Below, one piece after another: positions 35,388 through 42,715 of a stretch of DNA of 64,000 bases. The notes under the pieces are model-generated. The model saw only the letters and a list, made by a program, of their open reading frames with translations. It was not told the DNA's origin and ran no database searches. The translations under genes and the position numbers were made by a program. The DNA is from Lawsonibacter sp900766145 (GTDB taxonomy: Bacteria > Bacillota > Clostridia > Oscillospirales > Oscillospiraceae), in NCBI RefSeq assembly GCF_030372275.1, contig NZ_JAUDDJ010000002.1; one strand, given 5' to 3'. The stretch's first letter is position 1. Each line of letters begins with the position of its first letter.

Positions 35388-36401
35388 TTATCCCTCCCCT
35401 TCCAGAAACAGTGAATAAAACGTATACATGGTACAGGCCACGATGATGCCCACACACAGATTGAGGGGCAGAATGAGCCCACCGCTGAGGATGGCTCCCG
35501 GAGTGCCCTTGGGCACCTCCCAGCCCACGTGGTTGGCCCCGGTGTAGAAGGAGTAGCCCTTCATCACCCCGTAGGCCAGCAGGCAGGTGACGGTGATCTT
35601 AGAGGTGCGGGACGCAGGCAGAATCCGGGCCATCCGCTCCTCCCCCAGCACCAGGGAGGCCAGAATCAGCCCCGCCCCCAGAATGGCCCCGCCGGAAAAG
35701 CCGCCGCCGGGGCTCAGGTGGCCGTTGACCACCACATAGATGCCAAACAGTAAGATGATGGGCAGAATCCGCCGCCCCAGCTGAGAGAGCACCTCGTCCG
35801 GCCCCCGGAAGGTGCGCATCCGACTTTTGGGGCTGTGGAGCAGCAGCAGGGTGCTCATGGCGGCGGCAAAGAGCACCGCCGACTCCCCGAAGGTGTCAAA
35901 GGCCCGGTAGTCCAGAATCATGCCGGTGACAGCGTTCACCGCCCCGGTCTCCTCCAGGCCCTGTTCTAAATACCGTTGGGACACCTCATTTACCGCCGGA
36001 CTGTCCGCCCGGCCAAAGAGGGGCAGGTCCATGGTGACCACCAGGAAAATGGCGGCCAGGGTAAGGACAATGACGGCGCTTAGCACCCGGTAAAGCAGCA
36101 GCTGGTGGCGCAGCTTCCCCGGGCGGTGGTGCCGGGGCGGATGGACCGGCTCCGGTTCCGGGGCGGGCGGCCCTTGCAGGGAACCCCGCGGGTTCTCCAG
36201 ACCCTTCTCCCGGCGCTGGCGAAAGCGCATCAGGCGGTAGGCCCCAAACTCCATGTAGCCGTGGGCCTCGATGTACTCCAGGTACTCCTGGAACTCGGCC
36301 CGCTCCGGGTCCTCAGGACCCTCCACGCTCTCGGCCTCCTCGCCCCCGGCCCAGCGGAGAAAGCGGTGGTACCAGTCCTCCCGGGGCTTGTTATTCTTCA
36401 T
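35388..36401 (-). CDS. mnhB: Fused MbhE-like and MnhB subunit with N-terminal hydrophilic extension
   Basis: 337 residues in three parts. Residues 1-100 are hydrophilic, rich in Glu, Arg and Pro. Residues ~100-190 match the MbhE/MrpA C-terminal module: one helix, then VNEVSQRYLEQGLEETGAVNAV and DYRAFDTFGESAVLFAAA. Residues ~205-337 are MnhB, with a PIILLFGIYVVVNGHLSPGGGFSGGAILG signature and four helices. In most Mrp and Mbh systems the MbhE and MnhB parts are either separate genes or joined differently (MbhE at the end of MrpA). It overlaps the MbhD-like gene by 11 bases. The N-terminal extension has no homology I recognise. Confidence 0.88.
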   Translation of the reverse strand: MKNNKPREDWYHRFLRWAGGEEAESVEGPEDPERAEFQEYLEYIEAHGYMEFGAYRLMRFRQRREKGLENPRGSLQGPPAPEPEPVHPPRHHRPGKLRHQLLLYRVLSAVIVLTLAAIFLVVTMDLPLFGRADSPAVNEVSQRYLEQGLEETGAVNAVTGMILDYRAFDTFGESAVLFAAAMSTLLLLHSPKSRMRTFRGPDEVLSQLGRRILPIILLFGIYVVVNGHLSPGGGFSGGAILGAGLILASLVLGEERMARILPASRTSKITVTCLLAYGVMKGYSFYTGANHVGWEVPKGTPGAILSGGLILPLNLCVGIIVACTMYTFYSLFLEGEG

Positions 36402-36648
36402 CCTTTTCCAGCCCCCTCAGCGCATTGATCTTCCGCAGGGTAAGGAAAAACAGCAAGCTGGTCACCCCCGCCCCCACGGCGGCCTCGGTGATGGCCAGGT
36501 CAGGGGACTCCAGCAGGAACCACAAAATAGACATGACCGCCGAGTAGGACATAAAGATGATGATGGAGGATACCATTTTCTTGCCCAGCACCGTGGCCAG
36601 GGCGCAGAACACCAAAAAGGCCAGCAATAAAACTTCCAGCACGATCAT
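36391..36648 (-). CDS. DUF4040 / MbhD-like antiporter subunit
   Basis: 85-residue protein with three helices, corresponding to the DUF4040 section found at the C-terminus of MrpA and as separate MbhD in Mbh complexes. The conserved SPDLAITEAAVGAGVTSLLFFLTLRKI segment is present, including the Glu next to Ala-Ala-Val-Gly. The start is the ATG at 36648 in an ATGA overlap with mnhG. A longer upstream frame is an overlap artefact. Confidence 0.88.
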   Translation of the reverse strand: MIVLEVLLLAFLVFCALATVLGKKMVSSIIIFMSYSAVMSILWFLLESPDLAITEAAVGAGVTSLLFFLTLRKINALRGLEKDEE

Positions 36649-36974
36649 AGCTCCTGCTCCCCCTCTCCCGGCAGTTGATCGGGCTCGATGCCCCGACCAG
36701 TGACCAGTTCCATGCGGGCAATGAGGTGGGCGGAGACCGGGTTGGTCACCCACAAAATCACCAGAGCCAGGGCCAGCTTTGCGGTGGCTACGGTGAAGCC
36801 CCACAGCACCATCACCCCCGCCAGCACCAGGAACACTCCCATGGTGTCGGCCAGGGCTCCGGCGTGGATCAGGTCCAGGGTCTCCTTGAAGCGGAACAGC
36901 CCCAGGGCAGCGATGAGCACCACCACCACCCCCAGGCAGATGAGGACCACCCCCATCACAGTACGTATGGTCAT
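36645..36974 (-). CDS. mnhG: Monovalent cation/proton antiporter subunit MnhG
   Basis: 109 residues with three helices. Typical MnhG features are ALGLFRFKETLDLIHAGALADTMGVFLVLAG and the later LVILWVTNPVSAHLIARM, with the family motif TxPVxAHxxA in TNPVSAHLIA-like form. The start is the ATG at 36974 overlapping the mnhF stop (ATGA). The last 25 residues are polar. Confidence 0.93.
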   Translation of the reverse strand: MTIRTVMGVVLICLGVVVVLIAALGLFRFKETLDLIHAGALADTMGVFLVLAGVMVLWGFTVATAKLALALVILWVTNPVSAHLIARMELVTGRGIEPDQLPGEGEQEL

Positions 36975-37273
36975 GGCTCCTCCTCCCTTCTCTCCCGGTG
37001 ATGCCGGATGGAGATCCGGCTGAGCACCGCCACAGCCAGCAGGTTTAATAGTCCGTACAAAATGATGACATCCACCAGGTAGGACGCGCCCAGCAGATAG
37101 GACAGCACGCTCAGCAGCAAAATGACCACGGTGCAGATCATATTCAGGGCAATGAGCCGGTCGGTGTACCGTGGACCCCGAATGGCTCGGGCCAGACAGG
37201 CCAGCAGCACCAGGGTGAGCACACACAACACCCCCACCAGAATACCGCCCAGCACGGGTGTACACTCAGCCAT
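36971..37273 (-). CDS. mnhF: Monovalent cation/proton antiporter subunit MnhF
   Basis: 100-residue, three-helix subunit. ARAIRGPRYTDRLIALNMICTVVILLLSVLS is the MnhF core (RGPTxxDRIxAxN motif), followed by a helix ending in LAVAVLSRI. The start is the ATG at 37273, overlapping the end of mnhE by 8 bases. A longer frame starting within mnhE is rejected. Confidence 0.92.
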   Translation of the reverse strand: MAECTPVLGGILVGVLCVLTLVLLACLARAIRGPRYTDRLIALNMICTVVILLLSVLSYLLGASYLVDVIILYGLLNLLAVAVLSRISIRHHRERREEEP

Positions 37274-37739
37274 GGTCTCCCTCCTCCCAGCGCTCCAGCC
37301 GGGGCGCAAAGCCGTTGTCCTTGATCCCGTCGGCAAACTCCTCATCCAGGGCGTGGACACACAGGCGGTCACCCTTCAGGGAGACGGTCACCGTGCCCGG
37401 GGTGAGGGTGATGGAGTTGGCCAGGGTGAGGCGGGTCCCCTCCTCCTTCAAATCGGTGCGGAACCACACCAGCCGCCCGCCCCCCTTCCGCTTATGGGGA
37501 AACAGGATACGCTCCATGACCTGGAGATTGGACACCACCACCTGACCAAACAGGTAAAAAAGGTATAAAAATACCCTGGGGAGCCGCCGGATCAGGCGCA
37601 ATCCTCCCCAGGGGGGCAGGTGCAGTACAACACGGGCAAGCCAAGTGAGCGCGGCGGAAACCGCCGCGCCTGTAAGCACCACTTCCAAATCCACTCTTCC
37701 GTTGAGCACAAGCCAAATGAGGAATAATAAGAAAAACAA
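37266..37739 (-). CDS. mnhE: Na+/H+ antiporter subunit MnhE
   Basis: First gene of the Mrp-type cluster, 157 residues. The N-terminal helix FFLLFLIWLVLNGRVDLEVV and the soluble C-terminal domain with LTLANSITLTPGTVTVSLKGDRLCVHALD are classic MnhE. I propose TTG 37739 as the start: AAAGGAGAGAGG sits upstream with 7 bases from AGAGG. The alternative TTG at 37799 has no ribosome binding site and adds a 20-residue basic tail foreign to the family. An extended -10 element lies about 95 bases upstream. Confidence 0.88.
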   Translation of the reverse strand: MFFLLFLIWLVLNGRVDLEVVLTGAAVSAALTWLARVVLHLPPWGGLRLIRRLPRVFLYLFYLFGQVVVSNLQVMERILFPHKRKGGGRLVWFRTDLKEEGTRLTLANSITLTPGTVTVSLKGDRLCVHALDEEFADGIKDNGFAPRLERWEEGDHG

Positions 37740-37833
37740 GGGGGAACCTCTCTCCTTTGTTTTCAGGGTCAGCCCCGCTCTTCCCGCCTTCTCCGCCAAA
37801 GGAAGGAGGGATTACATCAGGCCGTTAAAGTGC

Positions 37834-37842
37834 ATTATAGCA
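37834..37842 (-). promoter_or_regulatory. Extended -10 promoter for the Mrp-type cluster
   Basis: On the minus strand TGCTATAAT (TGnTATAAT) is a strong extended -10; the -35 region 17 bases upstream (TTTCAA) is weak, as is common with extended -10 elements. It lies between the radical SAM gene terminator and mnhE. Confidence 0.6.
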
Positions 37843-37972
37843 GATACTTCACAAAATTGAAAGATTTTCATGGAGAATATTTAAATTTTTTCTGTTAAAG
37901 CATAGGCTGTCTCCTTACATTTAGCCAGTACTGTCCGCTTAAGGTCAAAAAGCAGGAAGCTTCTCCCAACTT

Positions 37973-38008
37973 AAAAACGCGGGATGTGCTGACACATCCC
38001 GCGTTTTT
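37973..38008 (-). terminator. Terminator after the radical SAM gene
   Basis: Perfect 16-bp stem (37973-37988 with 37993-38008), loop CTGA, with A5/T5 at its ends so it can work in both directions. It separates the radical SAM gene from the antiporter operon promoter. Confidence 0.93.
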
Positions 38009-38022
38009 CTTTCATAGAACAA

Positions 38023-38901
38023 TTAAATTCCCCGGTTCAGGGTGCGGCGCAGGCGGATCTTGCCAGCCAGGGCCTGGTCCAGCAGGTCCAGGAATTTCTG
38101 CCGGTCCTCAGGCAGGCCGCCCTTGAGGGGCAGGTAGTTGGAGGCGTGGTTGCTGGTAAAGTGGAGAGGGTCCACGTCCAGGTTTTCCACCAGCAGGTGG
38201 CACTCCTCCAGAATCTGGTCGGGGGTACACACCTTGAACCGTCCGGCCAGCACATCCTCCCCCAAGGGGGTACCCTTGGCGGGGGCGAAAGTCATGGCAG
38301 ACAGGTGCCGGGGCTTCATGGCGTTGATCATCTTGGCGGTAGAGAGGATATGCTCCTCCCAGTCCCCGTCTTGGCCGGTGAGGCCCATGATGACAATGGC
38401 CCACAGGTCAAAGCCAGCGGCTACCAGCTTTTGCCCCGCCTCCAGCATTTGCGCGGCGGTAACACCCTTGTTGATGGCCTTGAGCACTGCGTCGCTGCCG
38501 CTCTCCACCCCCAGGTAGGCCCGGTTGAGGCCCGCGTCCCGGATGGCCTTCAGCTCCTCGGGAGATTTGGCCAGGGTGCTCCGGGGGCCGGCATAGGTGG
38601 TCACCTTCTCCAGGGCGGGGAAAGTGTCGTAGAGCTTCCGCAGCACCCGGATGAGGTCGTCCGTTTTCATGATGACCGCATCGCCGTCCATGAGGAACAC
38701 CCGCTTGAGGCCGGGGCCGTAGTAGTCCCGGGCCATGTCGATGTCCTCCAGAATCTCCTCCACCGGGCGGATGCGGAATTTCTTCTCCTTATACATGGCA
38801 CAGAAGGTGCACTTGTTGTAGGAGCAGCCGATGGTGCACTGGAGCAGGTAGCTCTTCCACTCTCCCGGGGGCCGGTACAAAATATCACTGTCGTATCGCA
38901 T
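38023..38901 (-). CDS. Radical SAM protein of unknown substrate
   Basis: 292-residue radical S-adenosylmethionine enzyme. The Fe-S cluster motif is C26-x4-C31-x2-C34 (CSYNKCTFC), the Elp3/YgiQ-type spacing, with another Cys at 22. FLMDGDAVIM, YLGVESGSDAVLKAINKG and VIMGLTGQDGDWEEHI follow the TIM-barrel order of that group, the second being the SAM-contacting GxESG. The C-terminus ends with a helical segment and a basic tail. GGAAGGAAACCA precedes the ATG. It is last of a minus-strand group that includes DUF951, the response regulator and rarA. The chemical reaction is not predictable from this. Confidence 0.88.
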   Translation of the reverse strand: MRYDSDILYRPPGEWKSYLLQCTIGCSYNKCTFCAMYKEKKFRIRPVEEILEDIDMARDYYGPGLKRVFLMDGDAVIMKTDDLIRVLRKLYDTFPALEKVTTYAGPRSTLAKSPEELKAIRDAGLNRAYLGVESGSDAVLKAINKGVTAAQMLEAGQKLVAAGFDLWAIVIMGLTGQDGDWEEHILSTAKMINAMKPRHLSAMTFAPAKGTPLGEDVLAGRFKVCTPDQILEECHLLVENLDVDPLHFTSNHASNYLPLKGGLPEDRQKFLDLLDQALAGKIRLRRTLNRGI

Positions 38902-38970
38902 TGGTTTCCTTCCTTTTCACAAAACAAATGATCTCACGCTCTTTGGGGGTGTAACCCCACAAGCAACGGG

Positions 38971-39168
38971 TTATACATCTACCTGGAGCCCATCCCGGAA
39001 CACCTTGCGGATGTTTTTCTCCGCCTTGCTCCGGGGCAGCATCACCTCGTGGCCGCAGCCCTGGCAGCGCATCTTAAAGTCCATGCCCACCCGCAGGACT
39101 AACCACTCCGAGCTGCCGCAGGGGTGGGTCTTTTTCATTCTCAGGATATCCCCTACATGAATGTCCAT
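38971..39168 (-). CDS. DUF951 family small protein
   Basis: 65-residue protein recognised by MDIHVGDILRMKKTHPCGSSEW and MRCQGCGHEVMLPR. Its three cysteines (one in HPCG, two in CQGC) could bind zinc. The family is near-universal in Clostridia, of uncharacterised function, and may bind nucleic acid given the basic C-terminus. TAGGAGG precedes the ATG, and it lies 9 bases after the response regulator. Confidence 0.88.
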   Translation of the reverse strand: MDIHVGDILRMKKTHPCGSSEWLVLRVGMDFKMRCQGCGHEVMLPRSKAEKNIRKVFRDGLQVDV

Positions 39169-39177
39169 GCCGACCTC

Positions 39178-39870
39178 CTACAAATCCGCCATTTTAAAGC
39201 CGATGCCCCAAACCGTCTTGATATACTCCTGCTTGCTGGCCTTGCCCAGCTTGGAGCGCAGGTTGCTGATGTGTACGTTCACGGTATTGTCGTCCCCGAA
39301 GTAGTCCTCGCCCCACACGTGCTGGTAGATCTGCTCCCGGGTGAACACCCGCTTGGGGTACTCCATTAAAAGAGCCAAAATCTCAAACTCCCGGGCGGTG
39401 AGGGTAACAGGGTTGCCCGCCGCGGTGACGGTAAACTCCTCCCGATCCAGGCACAAATCGCCACAGACAAAGCGCTGCTTCTTCTCCGCCGGGGCGGAAA
39501 ACTTGCGCACCCGGCGCAGCTGGGCCTCCACCCGGGCCAGCACCTCCTGGTTGTCAAAGGGCTTGGGGATAAAGTCGTCCGCTCCCAGGCGCAGCACCTT
39601 CACCCGGTCCTCCACCCCCGCCTTGGCGGAGAGGACGATGATGGGCATGGTGCCGTGCTGGCGCACCCTGGCGATAAACTCCTCCCCCGTGAGGCCGGGG
39701 AGCATCAAATCCAGCAGTACCAGGTCAAAGCCCTCCTTCTCCGCCCACAGCATGGCCTCGCTGCCGGAGAAAGCGCTCTGGCTCAGATAGCCTGCGTCGT
39801 TGAGGATGGTACACAGCAGGCGGTTGATGTCCTGGTCATCTTCCACCACTAAGATCCGTATCGGCTCCAA
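39178..39870 (-). CDS. OmpR-family response regulator (no adjacent kinase)
   Basis: 230-residue two-component response regulator. The receiver domain has the acidic pocket E10-D11-D12, phosphoacceptor D54 (VLLDLMLPG) and K103 (FIPKPF). The C-terminal winged-helix domain (about 130-230) has LTAREFEILALLMEYPKRVFTREQIY and DNTVNVHISNLRSKL. The start is TTG at 39870 with GAAAGGAAG upstream. No histidine kinase gene adjoins it. A kinase without an adjacent regulator is located at 47700-48596 on the other strand and is a possible partner. Confidence 0.93.
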   Translation of the reverse strand: MEPIRILVVEDDQDINRLLCTILNDAGYLSQSAFSGSEAMLWAEKEGFDLVLLDLMLPGLTGEEFIARVRQHGTMPIIVLSAKAGVEDRVKVLRLGADDFIPKPFDNQEVLARVEAQLRRVRKFSAPAEKKQRFVCGDLCLDREEFTVTAAGNPVTLTAREFEILALLMEYPKRVFTREQIYQHVWGEDYFGDDNTVNVHISNLRSKLGKASKQEYIKTVWGIGFKMADL

Positions 39871-39886
39871 CTTAGCTTCTTCCTTT

Positions 39887-41152
39887 CTAAGGCTTTTTGA
39901 TCTCGTCCCAGTAGCGGCGGGCGGCCTGTTCCGTCTTGTTGTCGCCGTACTGGTAGTATTTCCGGTTTTTCAGCTCGTCCGGCAGGTATTGCTGGCGCAC
40001 CCAGTGGCCGGGGAAGTCGTGGGGATAGAGGTATCCCTGTTCCCGCTCCAGCCCCGCCGAGTCGGCGTGGACGTTTTGCAGTTCTCTTGGGATGTCCCCC
40101 ACCCGCCCTGCCTTCACATCGGCCATAGCGGCGGCAATGCCCTGATAGACCGAGTTGGACTTGGGGGCGGTGGCCAGCAGCACCGCCGCCTGGGCCAGGG
40201 GCAGCCGGGCCTCGGGCAGTCCCAGCTGCAAAGCGTTGTCCACGCAGGCCTTGACGATGAGGGCGGCCTGTGGATAGGCCATGCCCACGTCCTCGCTGGC
40301 CGAGCACAGCAGACGCCGGATGGCGGTGGTCATGTCCCCCGCCTCCAGCAACCGGGCCAGATAGTGGAGGGCGGCATCCGGGTCGGAGCCGCGTAAGGAT
40401 TTCATCAGGGCGGAGGCGATATCAAAATGGGCATCCCCCTCCCGGTCGTAGCGCATGGCCGACTTCTGGGCCGCCGTTTTTGCGTCGTCCAGAGTGACAA
40501 GGAATTTCCCTTGCTCCCGCTTGGCCGCCGAGGCCAGCAGCTCCAGGGCGTTCATGGCCTTGCGGATGTCGCCGCCACAGGCGGAGGCGATGTGCTCCCG
40601 CACCCCCTCCTCCAGCTCCAGCTTGCCGCCCAGCCGCCCCTCCAGGATGGAAACGCCCCGGTCGATGGCGGGCAGGGCATCCTGGGCCGTGATCTGCTTG
40701 AACTCAAAGACGGTGGATCGGGACAGCACCGCCCCGAACACGTAGAAAAAGGGATTCTCTGTGGTGGAGGCAATGAGGGTGATCTTCCCGTTCTCCATAA
40801 ACTCCAGCAGAGACTGCTGCTGCTTCTTGTTAAAGTACTGGATCTCGTCTAGGTAAAGTAAAACTCCTTCCGGGGCCAATAAGGTCCCGATGTCGGCGAT
40901 GATGTCTTTAATGTCGCTGATGGAGGCAGTGGTGGCGTTGAGACGGTGCAGCGGCCGGTTGGTGCGCTGGGCGATGATGTTGGCCACCGTGGTCTTTCCC
41001 GTGCCGGAGGGGCCGTAGAAGATGAGATTGGGTACGTTGCCCCCCTCAATGATGCGGCGCAGCAGACCGTCCTTGCCCAGGATGTGCTTCTGCCCCACCA
41101 CCTCATCCAGGGTTGTGGGCCGGATCTCGTCGGCCAGAGGCCGGTATGCCAT
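39887..41152 (-). CDS. rarA: Replication-associated recombination protein A
   Basis: AAA+ ATPase of the RarA/MgsA/WRNIP1 family acting at stalled replication forks. The 421-residue chain begins AYRPLADEIRPTTLDEVVGQ. It has Walker A GPSGTGKTT near 47-55, Walker B LYLDEIQYFNKKQQ, sensor-1 IASTTENPFF and the C-terminal tetramerisation region with YLARLLEAGDMTTAIRRLLCSASEDVGMA. GAGGTG precedes the ATG. It may head the minus-strand group down to the radical SAM gene, with 16 bases to the response regulator. Confidence 0.96.
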   Translation of the reverse strand: MAYRPLADEIRPTTLDEVVGQKHILGKDGLLRRIIEGGNVPNLIFYGPSGTGKTTVANIIAQRTNRPLHRLNATTASISDIKDIIADIGTLLAPEGVLLYLDEIQYFNKKQQQSLLEFMENGKITLIASTTENPFFYVFGAVLSRSTVFEFKQITAQDALPAIDRGVSILEGRLGGKLELEEGVREHIASACGGDIRKAMNALELLASAAKREQGKFLVTLDDAKTAAQKSAMRYDREGDAHFDIASALMKSLRGSDPDAALHYLARLLEAGDMTTAIRRLLCSASEDVGMAYPQAALIVKACVDNALQLGLPEARLPLAQAAVLLATAPKSNSVYQGIAAAMADVKAGRVGDIPRELQNVHADSAGLEREQGYLYPHDFPGHWVRQQYLPDELKNRKYYQYGDNKTEQAARRYWDEIKKP

Positions 41153-41182
41153 AACAAATCACCTCGCAGGGAGAAAGTAAAT

Positions 41183-41842
41183 TCAGGCGGGCTGCTCCAG
41201 ACCGGCGGCCCGGCACATCCGCGCCTTGAAGAAGTGGTTCACCAGGGCGATGGAACGCCCCACCCCCACCATGGCGGCCAGGGTACCGATACCAATGCCG
41301 ATCACCTGTCCCCGACACACAAGGCCGATGATACAGGTCACGGTCACGCAGCCCACATCAAATACATTCTTGGCAAAGCCCTGATCCCGGCCCATTTTCT
41401 CGGCCACAGCGGCCACGATGCCGTCTCCAGGGTTGGGCACCAGACGCATGTTCACCGTCATGGAAACCCCCACGCCGGTACACAAAATGGCCAGGATCAG
41501 CAGCAGGAAGTTGGCAAGAAAGCCGTGGTTTGCGCTGTTGTAGGGAATGAAGGCGTCAAACAGGTTGAGCACCCGGCTGAACCCCAGGCTCAGGGGAAAC
41601 TGGAGCAGATCGTAGAGGTGGCTCTTCTTCCCCCGGATGGCAAACTGGGCAGCCACAAACAGGGCGTAGAGGACAAAGGTCATATCCCCGAAGTTCATCC
41701 CCAGAATCTGAGACACACAGTAAGCTACCGACACGATGGGCGACACGCCCAGGCCGGTCTTGGTGTTCAGGGTGAGGCCCAGGGCCAGGATCACCATGCC
41801 CAGGGTATAACAACTCCATCGACTTGCTCTTTCTTTATTCAA
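41183..41842 (-). CDS. YczE/YyaS/YitT-family membrane protein
   Basis: 219-residue membrane protein with five or six helices. GMVILALGLTLNTKTGLGVSPI at the start and VPNPGDGIVAAVAEKMG in the middle are the YczE-type signature (NPxDG). Function is unknown; the Bacillus YczE protein affects surfactin production but no general role is established. The start is TTG with GAAGG 9 bases upstream. It lies 30 bases from rarA and 34 from nth, so the three could be cotranscribed. Confidence 0.85.
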   Translation of the reverse strand: MNKERASRWSCYTLGMVILALGLTLNTKTGLGVSPIVSVAYCVSQILGMNFGDMTFVLYALFVAAQFAIRGKKSHLYDLLQFPLSLGFSRVLNLFDAFIPYNSANHGFLANFLLLILAILCTGVGVSMTVNMRLVPNPGDGIVAAVAEKMGRDQGFAKNVFDVGCVTVTCIIGLVCRGQVIGIGIGTLAAMVGVGRSIALVNHFFKARMCRAAGLEQPA

Positions 41843-41876
41843 TCTAGGACGCCTTCTTTATATTGATATTGGATTC

Positions 41877-42536
41877 TCAGTCTTTGGCAGGCTCTGCCAC
41901 GTTTTTGCTGAAATAGTCGCACCAGGGCCGGAGCACACACTCCCCGCACTGGGGCCGCCGGGCAATACATACCGCCCGACCATGGAACACCAGACGGTGG
42001 CAGAAGTCGTTGGACTCCTCGGGGGGCAGCACCTTGCGCAGCTGCATCTCCACCTTGGTGGGGTCCTTAGAACCATCGGTGAGGCCCAGCAGGCCGGTGA
42101 TGCGGATACAGTGGGTGTCGGCCACCACCACGCCAGGCACATGGAACACGTCGCCCAGCATCAGGTTGGCCGTCTTGCGTCCCACGCCGGGCAATTTCAG
42201 AAGATCCTCCATGGTGCCGGGCACCTTTCCTCCGTACTCGGACAGGAGCATCTGGGAGGCCAGCACGATGTCCCGGGCCTTGGCCCGGAAAAAGCCGGTG
42301 GAGTGGATGTACTGCTCCACCTCGGAGATATCGGCATTGGCCAGGGCCTCCAGGGTGGGAAAGCGCGCAAAGAGCGCCGGGGTCACTTTATTCACCCGCT
42401 CGTCGGTACACTGGGCGGCCAGACGCACCGAGAACAGCAATTCGTAGTCCTTTTCATAGTCCAGGGAGCAGATCCCGTCGGGATAGAGCTCCTTGAGCGC
42501 CTCCACAATGGCGCGCACTTCTTCCGTTGACTTCAT
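41877..42536 (-). CDS. nth: Endonuclease III
   Basis: Base-excision repair glycosylase and AP lyase removing oxidised pyrimidines. The helix-hairpin-helix is LPGVGRKTANLMLG, with catalytic Lys121 and Asp140 (VVVADTHCIRI). The C-terminal Fe-S loop has C190-x6-C197-x2-C200-x5-C206, the exact EndoIII spacing. The 219-residue length is normal. AGAGAGGATG precedes the ATG, and the gene is divergent from glyA. Confidence 0.96.
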   Translation of the reverse strand: MKSTEEVRAIVEALKELYPDGICSLDYEKDYELLFSVRLAAQCTDERVNKVTPALFARFPTLEALANADISEVEQYIHSTGFFRAKARDIVLASQMLLSEYGGKVPGTMEDLLKLPGVGRKTANLMLGDVFHVPGVVVADTHCIRITGLLGLTDGSKDPTKVEMQLRKVLPPEESNDFCHRLVFHGRAVCIARRPQCGECVLRPWCDYFSKNVAEPAKD

Positions 42537-42621
42537 GGTTTCATCCTCTCTCTAAGCATATCGTTTTTATTGTATCACAGTTTGTCAAACATGGCGATGA
42601 GAACTTTCTGTTTCTACCGCA

Positions 42622-42649
42622 TTGTTTTTTTCTCCGCTTCTGGTATAAT
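42622..42649 (+). promoter_or_regulatory. glyA promoter
   Basis: TTGTTT (42622-42627), 16-base spacer and TATAAT (42644-42649) with an upstream TGG making an extended -10. The leader to the ATG is only about 60 bases, too short for a tandem glycine riboswitch. Confidence 0.75.
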
Positions 42650-42715
42650 AACCGCATAACGGTGAACATCCGCAGACAGGCTTTGCCTGAGAAGAACAGA
42701 AAAGGAGTGTTTCCC

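Noticed and set aside
33874..35418. 514-codon plus-strand frame opposite the antiporter genes, plus similar frames at 28354-33432
   Set aside because: Low-complexity His/Gln/Gly-rich shadows of hydrophobic genes; the reverse complement of Leu/Ala/Val codons gives such compositions.
42650..42715. Glycine or other riboswitch before glyA
   Set aside because: The leader is only about 60 bases and lacks conserved aptamer elements.
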